Part shown: in pieces, positions 49,592 through 51,416 of the stretch | Numbering within the stretch: position 1 is the stretch's first letter | Layout of the letters: every line of letters starts with the position of its first letter | Assembly: GCA_902477765.1 (NCBI GenBank) | Contig: CABSIM010000012.1 | Span: 1-51,416 of the forward strand | Direction of reading: 5' to 3' | DNA: 51,416 bases | Origin: an uncultured Clostridiaceae bacterium | GTDB lineage: Bacteria; Bacillota; Clostridia; Lachnospirales; Lachnospiraceae | Translations under genes and position numbers: made by a program | Notes under the pieces: model-generated | The model's input: only the letters and a program-made list of their open reading frames with translations | Database searches by the model: none | Told to the model about the DNA's origin: nothing

Positions 49592-51327
49592 AACGGAAAG
49601 GAACCCTGATCCGTATTGCCGGATACCTGATGCAGCATAAGACCCGCTTCTTCTCGGTGCTGCTGCTGTCCTTTTTGTCCAATGTTCTGGCCCTGGCCGG
49701 CCCCAGGCTTTCCGGGCAGGCCATCAATCTCATCAGCGACGGCGCTGACGGAAACATGAACATGCCGCTGATTTTCCGCTACTGCATCCTGATGCTGTTT
49801 TTCTATGCTGCCAGCTCTCTGATGAGCTATGTGGTCAACGTATCCATGATCACTCTTTCCAGAAAGATCGTATACACCCTCCGGAGAGATGTGTTCAACC
49901 ATCTGGCCACACTTCCGGTCAGCTATTTTGACCGGAATACCACCGGAGATATTCTGAGCCGGATCTCCTATGACATTGATACCATCAACGCCTCTCTTTC
50001 CAACGATGTGGTCCAGGTCCTGTCCAGTACCGTCACCATTGCAGGCTCCCTGATCATGATGCTGCGGATCAGCCCCAGGCTCGTGCTGATCTTTACCGTC
50101 ACAATTCCGCTGGCTCTGGTTCTGGCCGCATACCTGACCAGAATGGTGCAGCCCATGTTCCGGGCCAGATCCCGGGCCGCCGGCGAGCTCAACGGATACG
50201 TGGAGGAAATGATCTCCGGACAGAAAACCCTGAGAGCCTATACCCAGGAGGAACGGGTCATCGGGGAAATGTCCGTCCAGAACAAAAAGCTGGTGGACCG
50301 TTATTATGAAACCGACTATTATGCCACCATCATCGGCCCTGGGACCAATGCCATCAACAACCTGGCTCTGGCCCTGATTTCCATATTCGGAGCCATTCTG
50401 TATCTGAAAAAAGAAATTGACATCGGCGGAATTTCCTCTTTCGTCCTCTATTCCAGGAAATTCACCGGACCTATCCGGGAAATCGCGGAAATCTACGGAG
50501 AACTCCAGTCTTCTCTGGCCGCGGCAGAAAGGGTATTCCGGATTCTGGATGAAAGTCCGGAACCGGCAGACCTTCCGGACGCCGAGGAGATGACCCATGT
50601 GGAAGGAAACGTGTCGCTGGAACATGTGAATTTCGGTTACAGCCGTGACCGGGTGATCCTGAAAGATTTCAGCATGAACGCCCCCAAAGGCAGCCTGATC
50701 GCCATTGTGGGACCCACCGGTGCCGGGAAGACCACCTTTATCAACCTGCTGATGCGTTTTTATGATATCGACAGCGGAACCATCCGGGTAGACGGCAGAA
50801 ATGTCTCATCCATTACGCGGAAAAGCCTGCGTCTGGCCTATTCCATGGTTCTTCAGGACACCTGGCTCTTTTACGGGACCATATACGAGAATATCGCCTA
50901 CGGACGCCCGGATGCCACCAGAGAAGAAGTCATTGCCGCTGCCAAGGCCGCACGGATTCATACCTATATTGAAAGTCTTCCCCAGGGATATGATACCCTG
51001 CTGATCGATGACGGAACCAATATCTCCAAAGGACAGAAGCAGCTTCTGACCATTGCCAGGGCACTGCTCATGCATTCTCCCATGCTGATTCTGGATGAGG
51101 CCACCTCCAATGTGGATACCCGGACGGAGCACCAGATCCAGGCTGCCATGCGGAATCTGATGGCTGACAAAACCTGCTTTGTGGTGGCCCACCGGCTTTC
51201 CACCATCAGAAATGCCGACTGCATCCTGGTGGTGCGGGACGGAAATGTGGTGGAACGGGGAACCCACAGTGAACTGATGCGGCAGAAAGGATTCTATTAC
51301 GAAATGCATCAGGCCCAGTACCGGTGA
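49588..51327 (+). CDS. Heterodimeric ABC exporter, catalytic-site subunit
   Basis: 579 residues: six spans (about 20-310), then an ATPase domain with Walker A GPTGAGKTTFINLLM near 375, Q-loop MVLQDTWLFYGTIYENI, and a complete Walker B with catalytic Glu (LILDEATSNVD) and switch His (VVAHRLSTI). The signature is altered to ISKGQKQL instead of LSGGQ. That altered signature completes the degenerate site formed by the partner's Walker motifs, while the partner's normal LSGGQ completes the active site here; the two genes are therefore complementary halves. A terminator follows. Confidence 0.92.
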   Translation: MKRKGTLIRIAGYLMQHKTRFFSVLLLSFLSNVLALAGPRLSGQAINLISDGADGNMNMPLIFRYCILMLFFYAASSLMSYVVNVSMITLSRKIVYTLRRDVFNHLATLPVSYFDRNTTGDILSRISYDIDTINASLSNDVVQVLSSTVTIAGSLIMMLRISPRLVLIFTVTIPLALVLAAYLTRMVQPMFRARSRAAGELNGYVEEMISGQKTLRAYTQEERVIGEMSVQNKKLVDRYYETDYYATIIGPGTNAINNLALALISIFGAILYLKKEIDIGGISSFVLYSRKFTGPIREIAEIYGELQSSLAAAERVFRILDESPEPADLPDAEEMTHVEGNVSLEHVNFGYSRDRVILKDFSMNAPKGSLIAIVGPTGAGKTTFINLLMRFYDIDSGTIRVDGRNVSSITRKSLRLAYSMVLQDTWLFYGTIYENIAYGRPDATREEVIAAAKAARIHTYIESLPQGYDTLLIDDGTNISKGQKQLLTIARALLMHSPMLILDEATSNVDTRTEHQIQAAMRNLMADKTCFVVAHRLSTIRNADCILVVRDGNVVERGTHSELMRQKGFYYEMHQAQYR

Positions 51328-51370
51328 TTCCGGCTTTTCCGGAGCCTGCAGATGCCCTGTTCCGGTTCAG

Positions 51371-51416
51371 AAAGGGATGCCCCCGGGCCAGTAAACGGCC
51401 CGGGGGCATCCCTTTT
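51371..51416 (+). terminator. Terminator of the marR-ABC exporter operon
   Basis: GGGATGCCCCCGGGCC and GGCCCGGGGGCATCCC form a perfect 16-bp stem around AGTAAAC, followed by TTTT at the window edge. Confidence 0.92.

Noticed and set aside
1..51416. tRNA or rRNA genes, insertion sequences, prophage or attachment sites
   Set aside because: I looked for tRNA T-arms, rRNA-like blocks, transposase motifs and flanking repeats and saw none that could be supported.

Overview
The window looks like a chromosomal segment of a Gram-positive anaerobe of the Clostridia, most likely Lachnospiraceae. The grounds are the SCIFF peptide/maturase pair beside a fused secDF, tgt and yajC; a Na+-pump decarboxylase beta subunit; the 2-hydroxyacyl-CoA-dehydratase-type double-cubane system; a TPP-riboswitch-controlled ThiT; AGGAGG ribosome binding sites; sigma-A promoters; and roughly balanced base composition. 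No tRNA, rRNA, insertion sequence, phage gene or CRISPR array was recognised.

Layout. 1-8365 (minus strand): a surface-glycan cassette with a sedoheptulose-7-phosphate isomerase, three large polytopic membrane proteins (two GT-C-like), a small DUF4145-like protein, and the CDP-glucose genes rfbF and rfbG (rfbG runs off the left edge). 8741-10688: double-cubane cluster protein and its ATPase activator. 10870-14604: rpmG-secE-nusG-rplK-rplA-rplJ-rplL with two L1-binding mimic sites and an L10 leader; the run ends in a terminator after rplL and is not followed by rpoB. 14832-20154: yedF, a GNAT acetyltransferase, comF, recD2 and mreB. 20332-23427 (plus): a flotillin-like gene flanked by two predicted small RNAs that share a promoter motif, then a membrane protein. 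23590-26062: a YitT protein and a frameshifted nitrite/sulfite reductase with a palindromic operator. 26292-35505: an oligopeptide ABC importer (two binding proteins, B, C, D, F) translationally coupled to leucyl aminopeptidase, with a divergent LacI-family regulator. 37193-42679: scfA-scfB-secDF-tgt-yajC. 43450-44965: a Na+-pump beta subunit plus a 40-residue membrane peptide behind a riboswitch-like attenuator. 44975-47300: a CorC/HlyC protein, then thiT under a TPP riboswitch. 47341-51416: an autoregulated MarR gene and a heterodimeric ABC exporter.

How the parts work together. Peptides imported by Opp would be trimmed by the coupled aminopeptidase, under LacI-type control through an operator overlapping the putative opp -10. 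The SCIFF precursor is made just upstream of its radical SAM maturase, in one run with protein-export genes. The strongest candidates for something undescribed are the pair of C-rich small RNAs around the flotillin gene (20332-20501 and 22293-22456), whose promoters have an identical 13-bp element at identical spacing, and the structured leader of the Na+-pump gene (44811-44930), whose closing stem and terminator compete for the same bases.
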